Shown in pieces: positions 26,148 through 37,213 of a DNA stretch of 64,000 bases (positions are counted from its first letter, which is position 1; the number at the start of each line of letters is the position of its first letter). A model generated the notes under the pieces. It was not told the origin of the DNA and ran no database searches. It saw only the letters and a program-made list of their open reading frames with translations. Source of the DNA: Caulobacteraceae bacterium (GTDB lineage: Bacteria; Pseudomonadota; Alphaproteobacteria; Caulobacterales; Aquidulcibacteraceae); contig JADJCG010000007.1 of NCBI GenBank assembly GCA_016703335.1, positions 119,599 to 183,598 of the forward strand, in the 5' to 3' direction. The position numbers and the translations under genes are program-made.

Positions 26148-26607
26148 GAAGCGCGCAGACCAGCGTAAACAGGCGCCGCGCAGTCTCGTTGTCGATGGTG
26201 AAGTGGCTGGCGAGAAGTTCTTGCAGCACTTCCGCCGCTTCGTTGTGCAGGCCGCGCCGGCCCATATCGAGCGCTTCGATGCGGCTTGGCGGCGCGTCGC
26301 GGATGGCTTCGTTGTAGCTCTCGCAGATGAAGGCGTAGTCCTTCACGATCTTGCGCAGGCTGCCGAGTGGCGCTTGGTGCAGAATGACGCGCACTCCGCC
26401 TTCGTCGCTGACGTCCAGAACAAGCCGGCCTTCGGACATGCCGAGCAGCAGCGCGTAAGGGCCGCGATCTTCGTTGAGCACTGCGAAGGAGTTTGACTCC
26501 TTTAAATCGAACAGCGCGATTCGGCGCTCGTGCTCGGCGTTCGGCGAAGCCGGCGCGAGCGAGCCTTCATCCAGATTGATCTCGGCGAGGCGATTGCGTT
26601 CGCTCAT
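26134..26607 (-). CDS. UPF0262 family protein
   Basis: 157 residues. The sequence has the pattern of the alphaproteobacterial UPF0262 family: RLAEINLDEGSL, AVLNEDRGPYALLLGMSEGRLV, SLRKIVKDYAFICESYNEAIR and IEALDMGRRGLHNEAAEVL. Function unknown. In this order it is conserved upstream of the low-Mr phosphatase and infA. It follows the DUF2948 gene by about ten bases. Confidence 0.9.
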   Translation of the reverse strand: MSERNRLAEINLDEGSLAPASPNAEHERRIALFDLKESNSFAVLNEDRGPYALLLGMSEGRLVLDVSDEGGVRVILHQAPLGSLRKIVKDYAFICESYNEAIRDAPPSRIEALDMGRRGLHNEAAEVLQELLASHFTIDNETARRLFTLVCALHVRG

Positions 26608-26617
26608 CGCGGCGCCA

Positions 26618-27058
26618 TCAATTCTGTTCGTGATCTGGGCGGCGCGGCGTCGTCCAAGTCGGGCCAGTATCGATCAGCACCGCATCGAGGCATTCGACGT
26701 CGACCGCGATTTCACCGCCGCCCGCGAGCAGCAGGCGCACAACTCCGCCAGGCGGCTCTTCTTCCGGAATAAAGCCGATCGAGAGCAACGAGGCGAGCGC
26801 CTCGTCGATGTCGGCGCGCACGCGGCGGCTCTTCACACCGAGCACGCCATCGAACGAAAGCGCCGAACGGACGCGCTCATACGGGCCCTTTTCGGCCGCC
26901 GTTTCCCAGCGAAAGCGGTTGATGATGACTGTGAAGCGGCGGGCCTTCTTGTCGAAACTGATTTCACCGACACGCACGAGCGCGTCCTGCACCGCGGCCC
27001 CGATAATATCGAGATCGCCTGCGTCTTCGGCCATCAATCGGAGCAGGCCAGTCGTCAT
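26618..27058 (-). CDS. DUF2948 family protein
   Basis: 146 residues starting MTTGLLRLMAEDAGDLDIIGA, with DKKARRFTVIINRFRWE and the C-terminal GGGEIAVDVECLDAVLIDTG. It belongs to the DUF2948 family of alphaproteobacteria, normally located downstream of murA. The start overlaps the murA stop (ATGA). No biochemical function is established. Confidence 0.9.
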   Translation of the reverse strand: MTTGLLRLMAEDAGDLDIIGAAVQDALVRVGEISFDKKARRFTVIINRFRWETAAEKGPYERVRSALSFDGVLGVKSRRVRADIDEALASLLSIGFIPEEEPPGGVVRLLLAGGGEIAVDVECLDAVLIDTGPTWTTPRRPDHEQN

Positions 27059-28336
27059 GCCGCCTGTTCTTCTCGTTCCCGCACAATTTGCGCGCCGCAG
27101 CCCTGGAGCTTCGCCTCAAGCTTCTCGAAGCCGCGATCCAAGTGATAAACGCGGTTCACAGTGGTTTGGCCTTCAGCCGCCAGCCCTGCGACCACCAAGC
27201 TTACCGAAGCGCGCAGATCCGTTGCCATGACTGGGGCGCCGATCAGTTTCGGAACGCCCGTCACGACAGCCTCGTTGGCGTGAATTTCGATCTTGGCGCC
27301 AAGACGCGCCAGTTCCGGCACGTGCATGAAGCGGTTTTCGAAGATCGTTTCTTTGATCCGCGACACGCCATCAGCCATGCACATCAGCGCCATGGCTTGG
27401 GCTTGCAAATCGGTCGGGAAGCCGGGGAACGGCTCGGTCTCGAAGTCGACCGCGTTCATACGATCCTTCACCGCGCGCCGGACGCGGATGCCACGGCCTT
27501 CCGCGTCAACGCGAACGCCGGCATCGCGCAAGAATTTCAGCATGGCGCCGAGGTGCTCGAAACGCGCGCCTTGCAGCAGCACGTTGCCGCCTGCAGCCGC
27601 CGCGGCCATCGCGTAGGTGCCCGCTTCGATGCGATCAGCAACGACGGCGTGTTTCACGCCCTGAGAGTTTGGCGACGCCCTTGATGTTGATCGTGCTGGT
27701 GCCTGCGCCTTCAACCTTCGCGCCCATCGCGTTCAAGCAATCGGCAAGATCGGCGATCTCAGGCTCTCGCGCAGCGTTCTTCAGCACCGTGTCGCCATTG
27801 GCGAGCACTGCCGCGAGCATCGCATGCTCGGTCGCGCCGACAGACGGGAATGGAAACTCGATCTCGGCGCCCTTCAGACCGCGCAGCGCCGCAGCCTTCA
27901 CGTAGCCTTCCTCGATGACGATATCGGCGCCCATCGCCTCGAACGCCTTCAAGTGCAAATCCACCGGCCGCGCGCCGATTGCGCAACCGCCCGGCAGCGA
28001 CACCGTCGCATGCCCGGCGCGCGCCAGAAGCGGCCCGAGGACGTTGAAGGAGGCGCGCATCTTCCGCACCTGATCGTACGGCGCGATCGTCGAGACGATC
28101 TCAGCCGCGTGCATGCGCAACGTGTGCGTTTCCTTGATCCAGGTGATCTCGACGCCCAGCGTCTTCAGCAGCTGCGCCATAAAGCGCGTGTCCGCGAGGT
28201 CGGGCATGTTTTCGAGCATCAACGGCTCAGCGGACAGCAGCGAGGCCGCCTGCAGCTTCAACGCCGAATTCTTGGCCCCGAAGATCGGGATAGTTCCGTT
28301 GAGCGGCGCGCCGCCCGTGATGACAATGCGATCCAT
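27055..28336 (-). CDS. murA: UDP-N-acetylglucosamine 1-carboxyvinyltransferase MurA (frameshifted near 27,660)
   Basis: The first frame has GGAPLNGTIPIFGAKNSALK, KMRASFNVLGPLLARAGHATVS and GCAIGARPVDLHLKAFEAMG; the cysteine of the GCAIG block is the PEP-reactive residue. It derails after INIKGVAKLSG; the other frame continues VKHAVVADRIEAGTYAMAA, GFPTDLQAQAMALMC and ENRFMHVPEL to 27055. Removing one G from the GGG at 27659-27661 repairs it, giving ~427 residues. MurA commits UDP-GlcNAc to peptidoglycan. Confidence 0.95.
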
Positions 28337-28431
28337 GAGGGTCTTTCGCCGGCTCCCCCCGGCGGGCGGTTTATGGGATGCGGCGGCGGCGTAAGCAAGG
28401 CGGGGCCCATGCGTCCAAGCATGGCTCGCCG

Positions 28432-28557
28432 TTAGTTTTTCTTAGGTTCTGGCGCCTTCTTGGGCGCTTCGGTGGCGATGTTGCGCTTCAACGCCTTGGC
28501 CAGCCGCTCGGCCTTCTGTGCTGCCGCTTTGGACGGTCGTTTCTGCTTCTCGTTCAC
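28432..28557 (-). CDS. Short basic protein upstream of murA (41 aa)
   Basis: From a GTG at 28557 the product is VNEKQKRPSKAAAQKAERLA followed by KALKRNIATEAPKKAPEPKK, a Lys/Ala-rich helical peptide. Short proteins of this kind (helix with a run of Lys/Arg) occur directly upstream of murA in many alphaproteobacteria, which supports it; function unknown. A longer in-frame version from an upstream ATG overlaps the divergent YjgN start and is less likely. Confidence 0.6.
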   Translation of the reverse strand: MNEKQKRPSKAAAQKAERLAKALKRNIATEAPKKAPEPKKN

Positions 28558-28610
28558 TAGTCGAATCGACCTTTTCCGAAGCCCCGCTAGAATAGCGCCC
28601 AGGGGAGCAC

Positions 28611-29723
28611 ATGACGGCCGACGCCGCACCAAGCCAGACTTTCGCCCACAGCGGGAAGTTCTTCAACGTGCTTGGGCTCGCGTTGAAGAACGCGGGGCTG
28701 ACCATCATCACGCTGACCATGTACCGCTTCTGGGCGCGGACGGCGATGCGCCGCCGGCTTTGGTCGCGCACATTCGTCATGGGCGATCCGCTAGAATACA
28801 CGGGCAGCGCCAGCGAACTCTTCCGCGGTTTTCTGATCTCGCTGCCGTGCTTCTTCCTGCCGGCAATCTTCGTTTTCTACATAGCACCCTACGCGATCGA
28901 GCCCGTCTATGCCGGCTGGCTGACGTTTGGCTTCTATGTGCTCTCGGTGCCGCTCGTCGCGGCTGCGCGCTATTGGATGCGGCGCTACCAACTCTCACGC
29001 ACGCGATGGCGCGGCATCAAACTTGGCCTTGCCGGTTCTGCCTGGGGCTTTGCCACAGCCTCGTGGGGCTGGTGGGTCCTGCAGCTCTTGTCGCTCGGTT
29101 GGTACACGCCTGCAGCGCGGATCAATCGCGCGCGGCAGATGTGGGAGAACACCCGCTTCGGGGATCAGCCGTTCCAGTTCGAAGTTGAGCATGGCGAATC
29201 CCCACAAAAAGGGATGTGGTGGGCGTTCGCGTTTGGCTGGGTCACGTTCGCGATTGCGCTTGTCTGCGCGCCGATCGCGGCGGCGTTCGTGCAACGTTAT
29301 CTGGTCACGACAGAACTCTTCGATAGCTCACCCGAAGCCTACAGCATCGCCTACGGACTCATCGGGCTCGGCGTCCTGCTGATTTGGGGCTTGGCCTGGT
29401 TGATTTGCTGGGCGCCGTACAATGCGGCGGCGATGAATCGCATCGCATCGCTGATCACCATCGATGGCGCGCGCTTCAAGCTGAAGGCGAGGACGATCTC
29501 GCTCTTCATCTTCACGTTGTTTGGTTGGCTCATCGTGATCCTATCGTTGGGTCTGCTCGCGCCCGTCGCTGGCTTTTTGCAGGTGCGCTACATCCTCAAT
29601 CGTCTGGAGTTGGTCGACACGCCGCGCTTTGCCGAAATCGGCCAATCGGTGCTGCGTGATTCCGATTCCGGTGAAAGCCTCGGCGATGCATTCGATCTCG
29701 ACATGGGCGTGGGGGTGATCTGA
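28611..29723 (+). CDS. YjgN (DUF898) family multi-pass membrane protein
   Basis: 370 residues. Typical DUF898 blocks: FNVLGLALKNAGLTIITLTMY RFWARTAMRR near the N-terminus, the repeated WENTRFGDQPFQFE-like motif around residue 180, and about six to eight membrane segments. Function unknown. The stop overlaps the M48 protease start (TGATG). DUF898-M48 pairs are seen elsewhere, suggesting that the two act together in the inner membrane. Confidence 0.88.
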   Translation: MTADAAPSQTFAHSGKFFNVLGLALKNAGLTIITLTMYRFWARTAMRRRLWSRTFVMGDPLEYTGSASELFRGFLISLPCFFLPAIFVFYIAPYAIEPVYAGWLTFGFYVLSVPLVAAARYWMRRYQLSRTRWRGIKLGLAGSAWGFATASWGWWVLQLLSLGWYTPAARINRARQMWENTRFGDQPFQFEVEHGESPQKGMWWAFAFGWVTFAIALVCAPIAAAFVQRYLVTTELFDSSPEAYSIAYGLIGLGVLLIWGLAWLICWAPYNAAAMNRIASLITIDGARFKLKARTISLFIFTLFGWLIVILSLGLLAPVAGFLQVRYILNRLELVDTPRFAEIGQSVLRDSDSGESLGDAFDLDMGVGVI

Positions 29724-30838
29724 TGCAGGCTCGCTACGCAGACGGCCGCGCCGCGGTTTTCGCCAGTGTCGAAATCGAGTTCGCGCCTGAGAAGCTGATC
29801 ATCAAGCACGGCGAACGCCAGATTGAGTGGGCGTACGCCGATCTTAGACGCTCCGACGATAAGAACGGCTACATCGTCCTCCGGCACCGCAAACCAGACA
29901 CCGGCGAGCGGCTTATGCTCGGCGATTGGTATGCTGACGAGTTGAAAGCGGTCGCGCCGCAGCTGATGAAAGCGCGCGCGCAGGGCACCGAAGGCCGCCT
30001 CACCGTCGGCGGCCTCGTCGCGCTCGCCTGGTCGCTGGCTGGCGCTTTCTTGGTCGGCATTCCCTACGCGGCCGACCCGATGGCGCGTGCGATGCCCGAG
30101 CGCTACCGCACGCAAATCGCCGACATCTCTTGGTCGCAAGTCGATGCGTTCACCATCCAGTGCGACGACGCCGACGAAGCAACGCAGATTCTCAACGATG
30201 TTGCGTACCGGATCATGGAGCGCTCCGACGTTCCCAATCGCGACGAGATTTGGATCACCATCGCTGACGCTGGTTTCCCGAACGCGTTTGCGCTGCCGGA
30301 CAATTCGATCGTCGTTACCGACGAATTGATCGGCATGGCCGAACAGCCCGATGAACTCATCGGCGTGCTCGCGCACGAGATTGCGCACATCGAGCACAAC
30401 CACATCATGAAGAACGTCATCCGCCAGATCGGCGCGGGCATCTTCTTTGACGTCGTGTTCGGCGGCGCTGGCGCGGGCCAAGCGATCGCCATCGCTTCGG
30501 TGAACCTCGCGGGCCTGCGCTACAGCCGCGGCGATGAAGGCGACGCCGACAGCCGCGGCATGGATTATCTGGACGCAGCCGGGATCAGCACCGGCGGCAT
30601 TGCCCGCATGTTCGACCGCTTCGAGCACTACGAAGCGGATGAAGGCGTGAACAACATCCCCACGATGCTCTCCACACACCCTGCCTCACGCGAACGCGCT
30701 GTGGCCGCCCGGGCACGCGCCCGCGAAGGCCTTGCCCCATCTATGACCGAGCGCGAATGGCGTGTTGTGCAGCAAGCCTGCGGCGGCGCCGATGAGGCTG
30801 CCAACGAAGATACGGAAGAGACGCCGGCGGCGGATTAA
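29723..30838 (+). CDS. Membrane-anchored M48-family metalloprotease
   Basis: 371 residues: a small N-terminal beta domain, one membrane helix (GGLVALAWSLAGAFLVGIPYA, ~95-115), and a periplasmic or cytoplasmic M48 domain with HEIAH at 218-222 (zinc ligands and catalytic Glu), the third-ligand region DEGDADSRGMDYL, and STHPASRERA near the C-terminus. M48 proteins degrade damaged membrane or periplasmic proteins (HtpX, BepA/LoiP types). It is translationally coupled to the YjgN gene. Confidence 0.92.
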   Translation: MQARYADGRAAVFASVEIEFAPEKLIIKHGERQIEWAYADLRRSDDKNGYIVLRHRKPDTGERLMLGDWYADELKAVAPQLMKARAQGTEGRLTVGGLVALAWSLAGAFLVGIPYAADPMARAMPERYRTQIADISWSQVDAFTIQCDDADEATQILNDVAYRIMERSDVPNRDEIWITIADAGFPNAFALPDNSIVVTDELIGMAEQPDELIGVLAHEIAHIEHNHIMKNVIRQIGAGIFFDVVFGGAGAGQAIAIASVNLAGLRYSRGDEGDADSRGMDYLDAAGISTGGIARMFDRFEHYEADEGVNNIPTMLSTHPASRERAVAARARAREGLAPSMTEREWRVVQQACGGADEAANEDTEETPAAD

Positions 30839-30848
30839 ACCGCCCGCC

Positions 30849-32304
30849 TCAATCCTCGGTGATCAAGCTCGTCTTTTGCATGTCGCGCAGGAATATCGAG
30901 ATCAAGCACGCAGCCGCCGCAAACGCCGCGACGTAGATGTAGAACCAAGTCTCGACGCCGCTCTGTTTGAACCAGAGCGCTACGTACTCCGCGGTGCCGC
31001 CGAACATCGCATTGCCCAGCGCGTAGGGTAGCGCCACACCGAGCGCACGAATGTGCACCGGGAAGAGCTCGGCTTTGATGACTGCGCTGATAGATGTGTA
31101 GCTCGACAGGACCAAGAGCGGCAGCACGAACCAAAACGCCTCGCCCGGCTCGCGCGGCGGCGATCGCGCTGAACGCCGGATACGCGACAAGCGCGCCGGC
31201 GCCGAAACCGAAGATCAGCATCGGCTTGCGCCCGACTTTATCTGAGATCCACCCGAACAACGGTTGCGCCAGCATGAACACGATCAGCGCGCCGGCGGTG
31301 ATCTCGGTGGCCTGGTCCTTCGAGAAGTCAGATGTGTTCACGAGGAATTTCTGCATGTAGGTCGTGTAGGCGTAGAAGCTCAACGAGCCGGCTGCTGTCA
31401 GCCCCACAACTGCCGCTGCCTCAACCGGATGGCGGCGAAACAGCGGCGTGATGACTGCGATCGCGGCCGCCGCAATGAACACGAGAAAAATGAGACGCGC
31501 GGCGCTCATGCCCCAGATGAACGGCTCGTCGCCGCCAATCCCGGCCAAGTCAGCGGCGAAGGCGCCGATGCCGATCAGCAGCAGCGCGAACACCATGCCG
31601 GCGTGTGAAACGTCGAAGCGCTCCTTCTTCTCGACCGACTCGAATGCCGGCGTCTCGTCGATTTGACTGCGAATCCAAAACACAATGACGGCGAGCGCTG
31701 CGCCGATGAAAAACGGAATGCGCCAGCCCCAATCACTCAGCGCCTCGGTGCTCAGCGTGCGCTGCAAAACAATAAGCACCCCGAGCGCCACCAATTGGCC
31801 GCCGATCAGAGTCACATATTGAAAGCTCGACCAGAACCCGCGGCGCGTCTTGCCCGCCATCTCACTCATGTAGGTCGCGCTGGCGCCGTACTCGCCGCCG
31901 ACACTTAGCCCCTGCAGCAGTCGCGCGAGGAGGAGCACTACCGGTGCGGCGGCGCCTATTTGTTCGTGCCCTGGCGCGAGCGCGATCACGAGCGCGCCCG
32001 CACACATCATCGCCACCGACACCGTCAGCGCCGCGCGCCGTCCGGCCCGGTCCGCATAATGGCCCATGAGCCAAGCACCGACCGGCCGCGCGAAGAAGCC
32101 GACGGCGAAGACGGCAGCGGCTTGCAAGAGTTGAGCGGTCGTGTCTCCCGCGGGAAAAAACACGGGGGCGAAATAGAGCGCGAACGAGGAGTACGCGAAC
32201 CAATCGTACCATTCGACGAAATTGCCCGCCGACCCGCCAAGGATCGCTTTCAACCGGCGCCAGTTTGTTGGCGCAGCGCCCCTCATCTCAGCTTGCATAT
32301 TCAC
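30849..32304 (-). CDS. MHS-family MFS transporter, alpha-ketoglutarate/dicarboxylate permease-like (frameshifted near 31,155)
   Basis: The main frame has the MHS-family N-terminus (GGSAGNFVEWYDWFAYSS), the MFS loop GHYADRAGRRAALT and RLLQGLSVGGEYGASATYMSE, with about nine membrane helices. After YPAFSAIAAAR it derails; the adjacent frame supplies EPGEAFWFVLPLLVLSSYTS and a C-terminal half ending FLRDMQKTSLITED at 30849. One indel in the GCGCG run near 31155 joins them. The family moves metabolite acids with protons; the substrate here is inferred only. Confidence 0.9.
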
Positions 32305-32365
32305 CCCGCTGGCGCCGCTCTAGCCGATCTGGCTGGCGGCGTCCAAGCTTGGCGAACCAGCGGCT

Positions 32366-35300
32366 CTAGCTCGGCGGCGCAGCCCCTGACACCGCCATCA
32401 CGTTGTCCTCCGAATTGCGGTCGATCCGTTTGTTGTAGGGATCGATGCCAGCGAACTGCGGTTCGCGATCGAGCGTCAGCGTGATCGTTTGGCGACCGCT
32501 GTGAATGGGCTCGCGCACCATGGTGATCACGTCATCGCTGTCGAAGGCGCCGCGTCCTGGCTCCGCGGTGAAGACACCAATCTCGAACTCCTCATCGAGC
32601 GGCGCTTCGGTCTCGGCGCCTTCGCCATCCGCGTACAATTTGCGCGCTTCCACCACCATGGTGAGATCGTAGCGGCCATCAGCGCGTCTTTGCGATGACG
32701 CACTGACCACGCGTGCATCATAGAGAGTGATGCGCTCGAAGATATCTGTGATCAGCGCTTGCTTGCGCGGATCGGGGCCGACTTCTTCGCGGAGTATGCG
32801 CAGGAAATCGATCGAGCGCGGATAAGGCGCGCCGGTGAGTGAAAACTCGGAGAGCAAACGCCGGAGCGCGCGATTGACCGTATCTTCGCCGACCTCGCTG
32901 GCCAGGAAGTACATCGTCACCCCGCCTTTGCGATAGTGAATGTAACCTTGGTTTTCCACGCGCGCGAGCGGGGTCTCCTCAACGGCTTCGCTGCCGCGTG
33001 AGCGGAGGTAGTTGTCCAACTCGTAGCGCAGGAATCGGCGCACTTGATCACGCCCGTAAAGGTGCTCCATCACCAGCAGCGCCGAATACGACGCAAAGGT
33101 CTCCGACAACATGGTCGAGCCCTGCATGTCGGCGCCGATGATCTGGTGCGCCCACCATTGGTGCGCGACCTCGTGAGCGGTCACGTAGGTGACGAAATCG
33201 ATGCGATCGCTTTCACGGACATTGCGTGCATCATCAATGCGGGTCGTAAAGCCAATGCTCTCCGAATAGGGCACCGTGTTTGCAAAAGATTGCGCGAACG
33301 ACGCGTAGGCCGGGAATTCAAGGATCCGCATCTGCCGGAATTGGAACGGTGCGAACTCGCGCGTGTAAATGTCGAACGATGCATCCATGGCGCGGATCAT
33401 GCGATCGACATTGTAGGCGTGCCGGCGATCGTAATAGACGGCCAGTTCGACGTCGTTCCAGCGCCCGCGACGTACTTCGTAGTTTGCCGACTGAATCGAG
33501 AAGAAGTTCATGATCGGCGCGTCGGTGCGGAAGTGCGCTGTGCGCCGCCCATTCGCAGTTTCGTCGGAGACAAGGTAGCCCGGCGCGATGGGTGTTTGCC
33601 CAGCCTCAGTCGACACGGTGATGTCCGCGTTCACCCAATCTGAATCGTGCCGGAGATAGTTGAACCGGCGGGCGCTATCGTCTTCCAGACGCGGCATGCG
33701 GAGTTCCGCAGGCAGGCCGTACTTCCGGCGCAAGGTGCGATCGCGCAAGAGCACATTGCGGCTAAAGCCGATAGACGGCGCGATCGACTGATCGTTGATG
33801 AACGTGCCGTTGTTGTTGACGTCGTCGAGGACACTGTTGGTGCGGAAGCCGACCGCCGCGTCTGTGGTCACGAACCGAATGTTGCGCTGTTCGCCGGGCT
33901 GCATCGGCGAAGCGAGACGCCATATCTGGAACGGGAAGCCAGCGCTCTCGGCGGCGTAATCGCGTTCAAGCGTCGCGCCTTCAACCTCGACGCTGTCGAG
34001 TTGGAGGTCGCGCGGCCACAGCAGATGAATTTCGCTGAGTGGCGCGCTCTCCCGGTTGATGATGCGATATGTGCCTTCCGCGCGCGCCCGATGCTCGCTG
34101 GGGAAGAGATCAACGCGCAACGTCACGTCAGTGATCTTGGGTTGCGGCGTGCTTTCGTAGTGCAGCAGCGCACGCTCCATGTCCGCGGCCCAACGCTCGT
34201 TGGAAAGATTGGAGCGGTACGTGTTGAGGATATTGGTGTTGTAGTAGATCCAGCCGCCGAGCCCAGCGAAGCTGAGCACCAGGACGCCGGCCAACACGCC
34301 TGCTGAACCATTCAAGCGCCGCGGCAAACTGCGTAGGCGCGGCAACAACCGTGTATCAGCGCCGCGCCGCCAGAGCGAATAGGCAAACACGCTCAAGAGA
34401 AGCGCAAACACGCCCCAATAGGCCTGAAACCAGGCGCGACCAATCCAGTAGTGCGAATGATCGTTCATCTCGGAAAGCGGCACGCCAGGCGTGCTCGCAT
34501 AGAGATAGAGCCGGTGATCAAAGCCCATCTGCGTGAGCACCAACGTGCTGATGAGATAAAGAAGCATCAGACCCCAGCCGATGAATTTGTGGGGCGCGAT
34601 CGCTTGAAAGAAGATCGCAAGCGCCGCTATGCAAAATCACGAAATCAGCGCCGGTAGTGCGTACCAGACGAGGTACTCGTCGAGATGGATCGGCGCGCCG
34701 CCCTTCGCGAGTTGAACGATGACGCCGGCCGCGACGCCGATTGCGATCGTGCCAGCCAGCACCAAGGTCAGCGCGAGGATTTTGGGTGTCGCGAATGTCC
34801 AGTCCGGCGCGGGCGTCGCGTCGACCAGATCGTGGACGCGCTTCTCGCGATCGCGCCAAACGAGTTCGCCAGCGTAGTACGTGGCGATGATGATCGGAAA
34901 CAGCGTGAAGCCGCCCGCGAGCGCCTGCACCATCAGCAGCGTTGTCGGGTAAAGTACTGTGCCGTCGACCGACTCGGTGCTGAACCACATGGCGCCGCCG
35001 CCATTGAAGAGACCAATGGCGAGCAAAACGATAAAGGCCGGGCCGGAAAAGACATAAGCGGCCTCAAACCGCGCCCGCGCCAGAACTTGCGTCCACGCCG
35101 CGCCGCCGGAGAAGCTGCGTTTGGTGACGCCCGCCACCGTGACCGGACTCGGCGCCTCAGCGACAGCGCCCTTGCGTTCCTTCTTCTGCTTGCTTGCGGC
35201 CTTGGTGCTGAAGCTGAAAAGGAAGTACGCGCCGGTTAAAGCCAACAGCGCAACGCCGCCCCAAATGGCGCGGTTCTCGATATATTGCAGCGTAATCGGC

Positions 35301-35995
35301 ATGAGTTCGCTGTTGCGCTCAGCCGCCGTCCAATACTTCGTCGTCTCGAACAGCGCGCCGAGCCCGTAAGGCTCAAGCAGCGCCACGAGGTCCTCGTATT
35401 CGGGGCGCGCAAAGAGAGAGCTCACCACCAGATAAACGACGAGAAATACAACCAGCCCGATATAGCTGCCCATCATCGAACGCGTCGCGGTTGCGAGCGC
35501 AAAGAACAGCGACGAGCAAAGCAGCAGCGTCGGCAGTCCTGCGACGAGGAAGCCGTAAATGTAGTACCACGGCACGAACGGCCCGAGCGTCTCTTTGTCT
35601 AGCCACGGCATGAACGAGCCGATCGCCATCGCGAGAGGCACCGACGCCAACACGATGATGCTTGCGAACACCGCGCCAGTGAACTGGCCGAAGAGATAGT
35701 CGAACTTGGTAATCCGCGTTGCGTGCAGAATCGGGCCGAACCCGGTCTCCCAATCGCGCAACACGACATTGGCAACGAATGCGACCACCACAAACTGAGC
35801 GAAGATCGCCATCACGCCGATCGTATTGACGATCGCGTACGGCCCGTTGACGTGCGAGTTGCCGCCGGAGCCGATCTGAATTTCTGATATGACCACCGAA
35901 AGGAAGGTCAGCAGGAAGAACAGCCCGAACGTGATCCAGAGCACGGGGCTTTTGAGCTGATAGCGCAACTCGAACGAGGCGACGTGACCAAACAT
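32366..35995 (-). CDS. ABC-2 permease fused to M1-family aminopeptidase (interrupted at 34,637)
   Basis: Residues ~1-450 are a multi-pass membrane region starting MFGHVASFELRYQLKSPVLW, as in ABC-2 type permeases. The second half adds a further membrane bundle and a periplasmic M1 metallopeptidase with HEVAHQWWAHQ (zinc, catalytic Glu) and LSETFASYSALL. The frame is the same throughout, but a TGA occurs at 34637-34639. Reading GCGCTGGATTTC and dropping one G at ~34613 gives DFVILHSALAIFFQAIAPHK, a sensible membrane segment, so two compensating indels probably explain the stop. Total ~1,200 residues. The ATPase gene lies 15 bases upstream. Function probably peptide or lipoprotein handling at the envelope. 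Confidence 0.88.
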
Positions 35996-36010
35996 GAGGC
36001 GTCTCTCCGC

Positions 36011-36886
36011 TTAAGCTGCGCGCGCGGCGGCGAGCGTAGAGAAATAGACGTCCTCGAGACCGCCCTCGACTGGCGCAAACTCGCCGCTTGGCTGCGCGGG
36101 CGACAGTACGTGGACCATCGTGCGGCCGCCTAACAGGCGCTCCGAGATGACGCTGTAGCGTTGGCGCACTGCCTCAAGATCTTCGCGTGCAATCGAGGCG
36201 CGCCAGACTTGTCCTTGCATGCTTTGGCGAAGCTCTTCGGGCGCACCCTGGCGCACCACTTTGCCGCCAGCCAGGATCGCCATGTTACTGCACAATTGCG
36301 CGACGTCTTCGACGATGTGGGTCGACAGAATAACGACGACGTCATCGCCGATCGCGGCCAACAGATTGAGGAAGCGATTGCGCTCTTCAGGATCGAGGCC
36401 CGCCGTCGGCTCATCGACGATCACAAGCTTCGGTTGGCCCAAAAGCGCTTGAGCAATGCCGAAGCGCTGACGCATGCCGCCGGAATAGCCAGAGAGCGCC
36501 TTCTTGCGCACCGACCACAGGTTCACCTGGTTCAGCAATCCATGCACCGCCTCCCGCCGCTCCTTGGCGTTGACGATGCCTTTCAGCACGGCGAGGTGAT
36601 CCAGCATGCTTTCAGCGCTGACGCGCGGATAGACGCCGAAATCTTGCGGCAGATAGCCAAGCGTGCGCCGCAGAAGTTCTGGATTGGCGACAACATCAAT
36701 ATCGCCGAACCGCACTTTGCCGGACGTGGGCGTCTGCAACGTCGCGACCACGCGCATCAAAGTGGATTTGCCCGCGCCGTTCGGCCCAAGCAGCCCGAAC
36801 ATCCCCGCGCCGATCTCCAGCGAGACATCGTCGAGGGCAACGACCCCGTTCGGATAGCGGTGCGTGAGGTTCTGGATCTGCAGCAT
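36011..36886 (-). CDS. ABC transporter ATP-binding protein
   Basis: 291 residues with Walker A (GLLGPNGAGKSTLM), signature YSGGMRQRFG, Walker B (KLVIVDEPTAGLDP) and the H-loop STHIVEDV. Its stop is 15 bases from the start of the permease/M1-peptidase fusion, so the two form a two-gene ABC system. The protein has a short C-terminal extension (PSGEFAPVEGGLEDVYFS), common for ABC-2 drug/peptide-type ATPases. It starts with an ATG at 36886. Confidence 0.96.
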   Translation of the reverse strand: MLQIQNLTHRYPNGVVALDDVSLEIGAGMFGLLGPNGAGKSTLMRVVATLQTPTSGKVRFGDIDVVANPELLRRTLGYLPQDFGVYPRVSAESMLDHLAVLKGIVNAKERREAVHGLLNQVNLWSVRKKALSGYSGGMRQRFGIAQALLGQPKLVIVDEPTAGLDPEERNRFLNLLAAIGDDVVVILSTHIVEDVAQLCSNMAILAGGKVVRQGAPEELRQSMQGQVWRASIAREDLEAVRQRYSVISERLLGGRTMVHVLSPAQPSGEFAPVEGGLEDVYFSTLAAARAA

Positions 36887-37059
36887 GGGCGTTCGCGCCT
36901 TTCAGGTTTGCTCGGCACGGCAGACATGAAGCGTCCGCCGTCCCGGCCATATCGAAAAGCGATAACACGCCAACCGGCGTCGACCAATCGTCAAGCGAGC
37001 CACCGGGCGAACCGGAGACAGGCGTCAGCCATCCGAAGCTTGCGTCAGCGCGCGAGGGA

Positions 37060-37134
37060 TGGTGCCACGGGAGAGGATTGAACTCTCGACCTCGTCATTA
37101 CCAATGACGCGCTCTACCACTGAGCTACCGCGGC
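37060..37134 (-). tRNA. tRNA-Thr (anticodon GGU)
   Basis: Read on the minus strand: 7-bp acceptor GCCGCGG/CCGTGGC with one G-U pair, D arm GCTCAGTGGTAGAGC, anticodon stem CGTCA/TGACG with loop TTGGTAA (anticodon GGT), T-loop GTTCAATCC, and an encoded CCA at 37062-37060. It reads ACC/ACU threonine codons. It lies between the ABC ATPase promoter region and the large FlaEY-like gene. Confidence 0.95.
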
Positions 37135-37213
37135 TGATCCGGCGAAGCGGGGCTTCTAACCGGCTCCGGCTCCTATTGGAAGCCCGCCAGCGCCGCACCT
37201 TCAGAGCGCGTTA

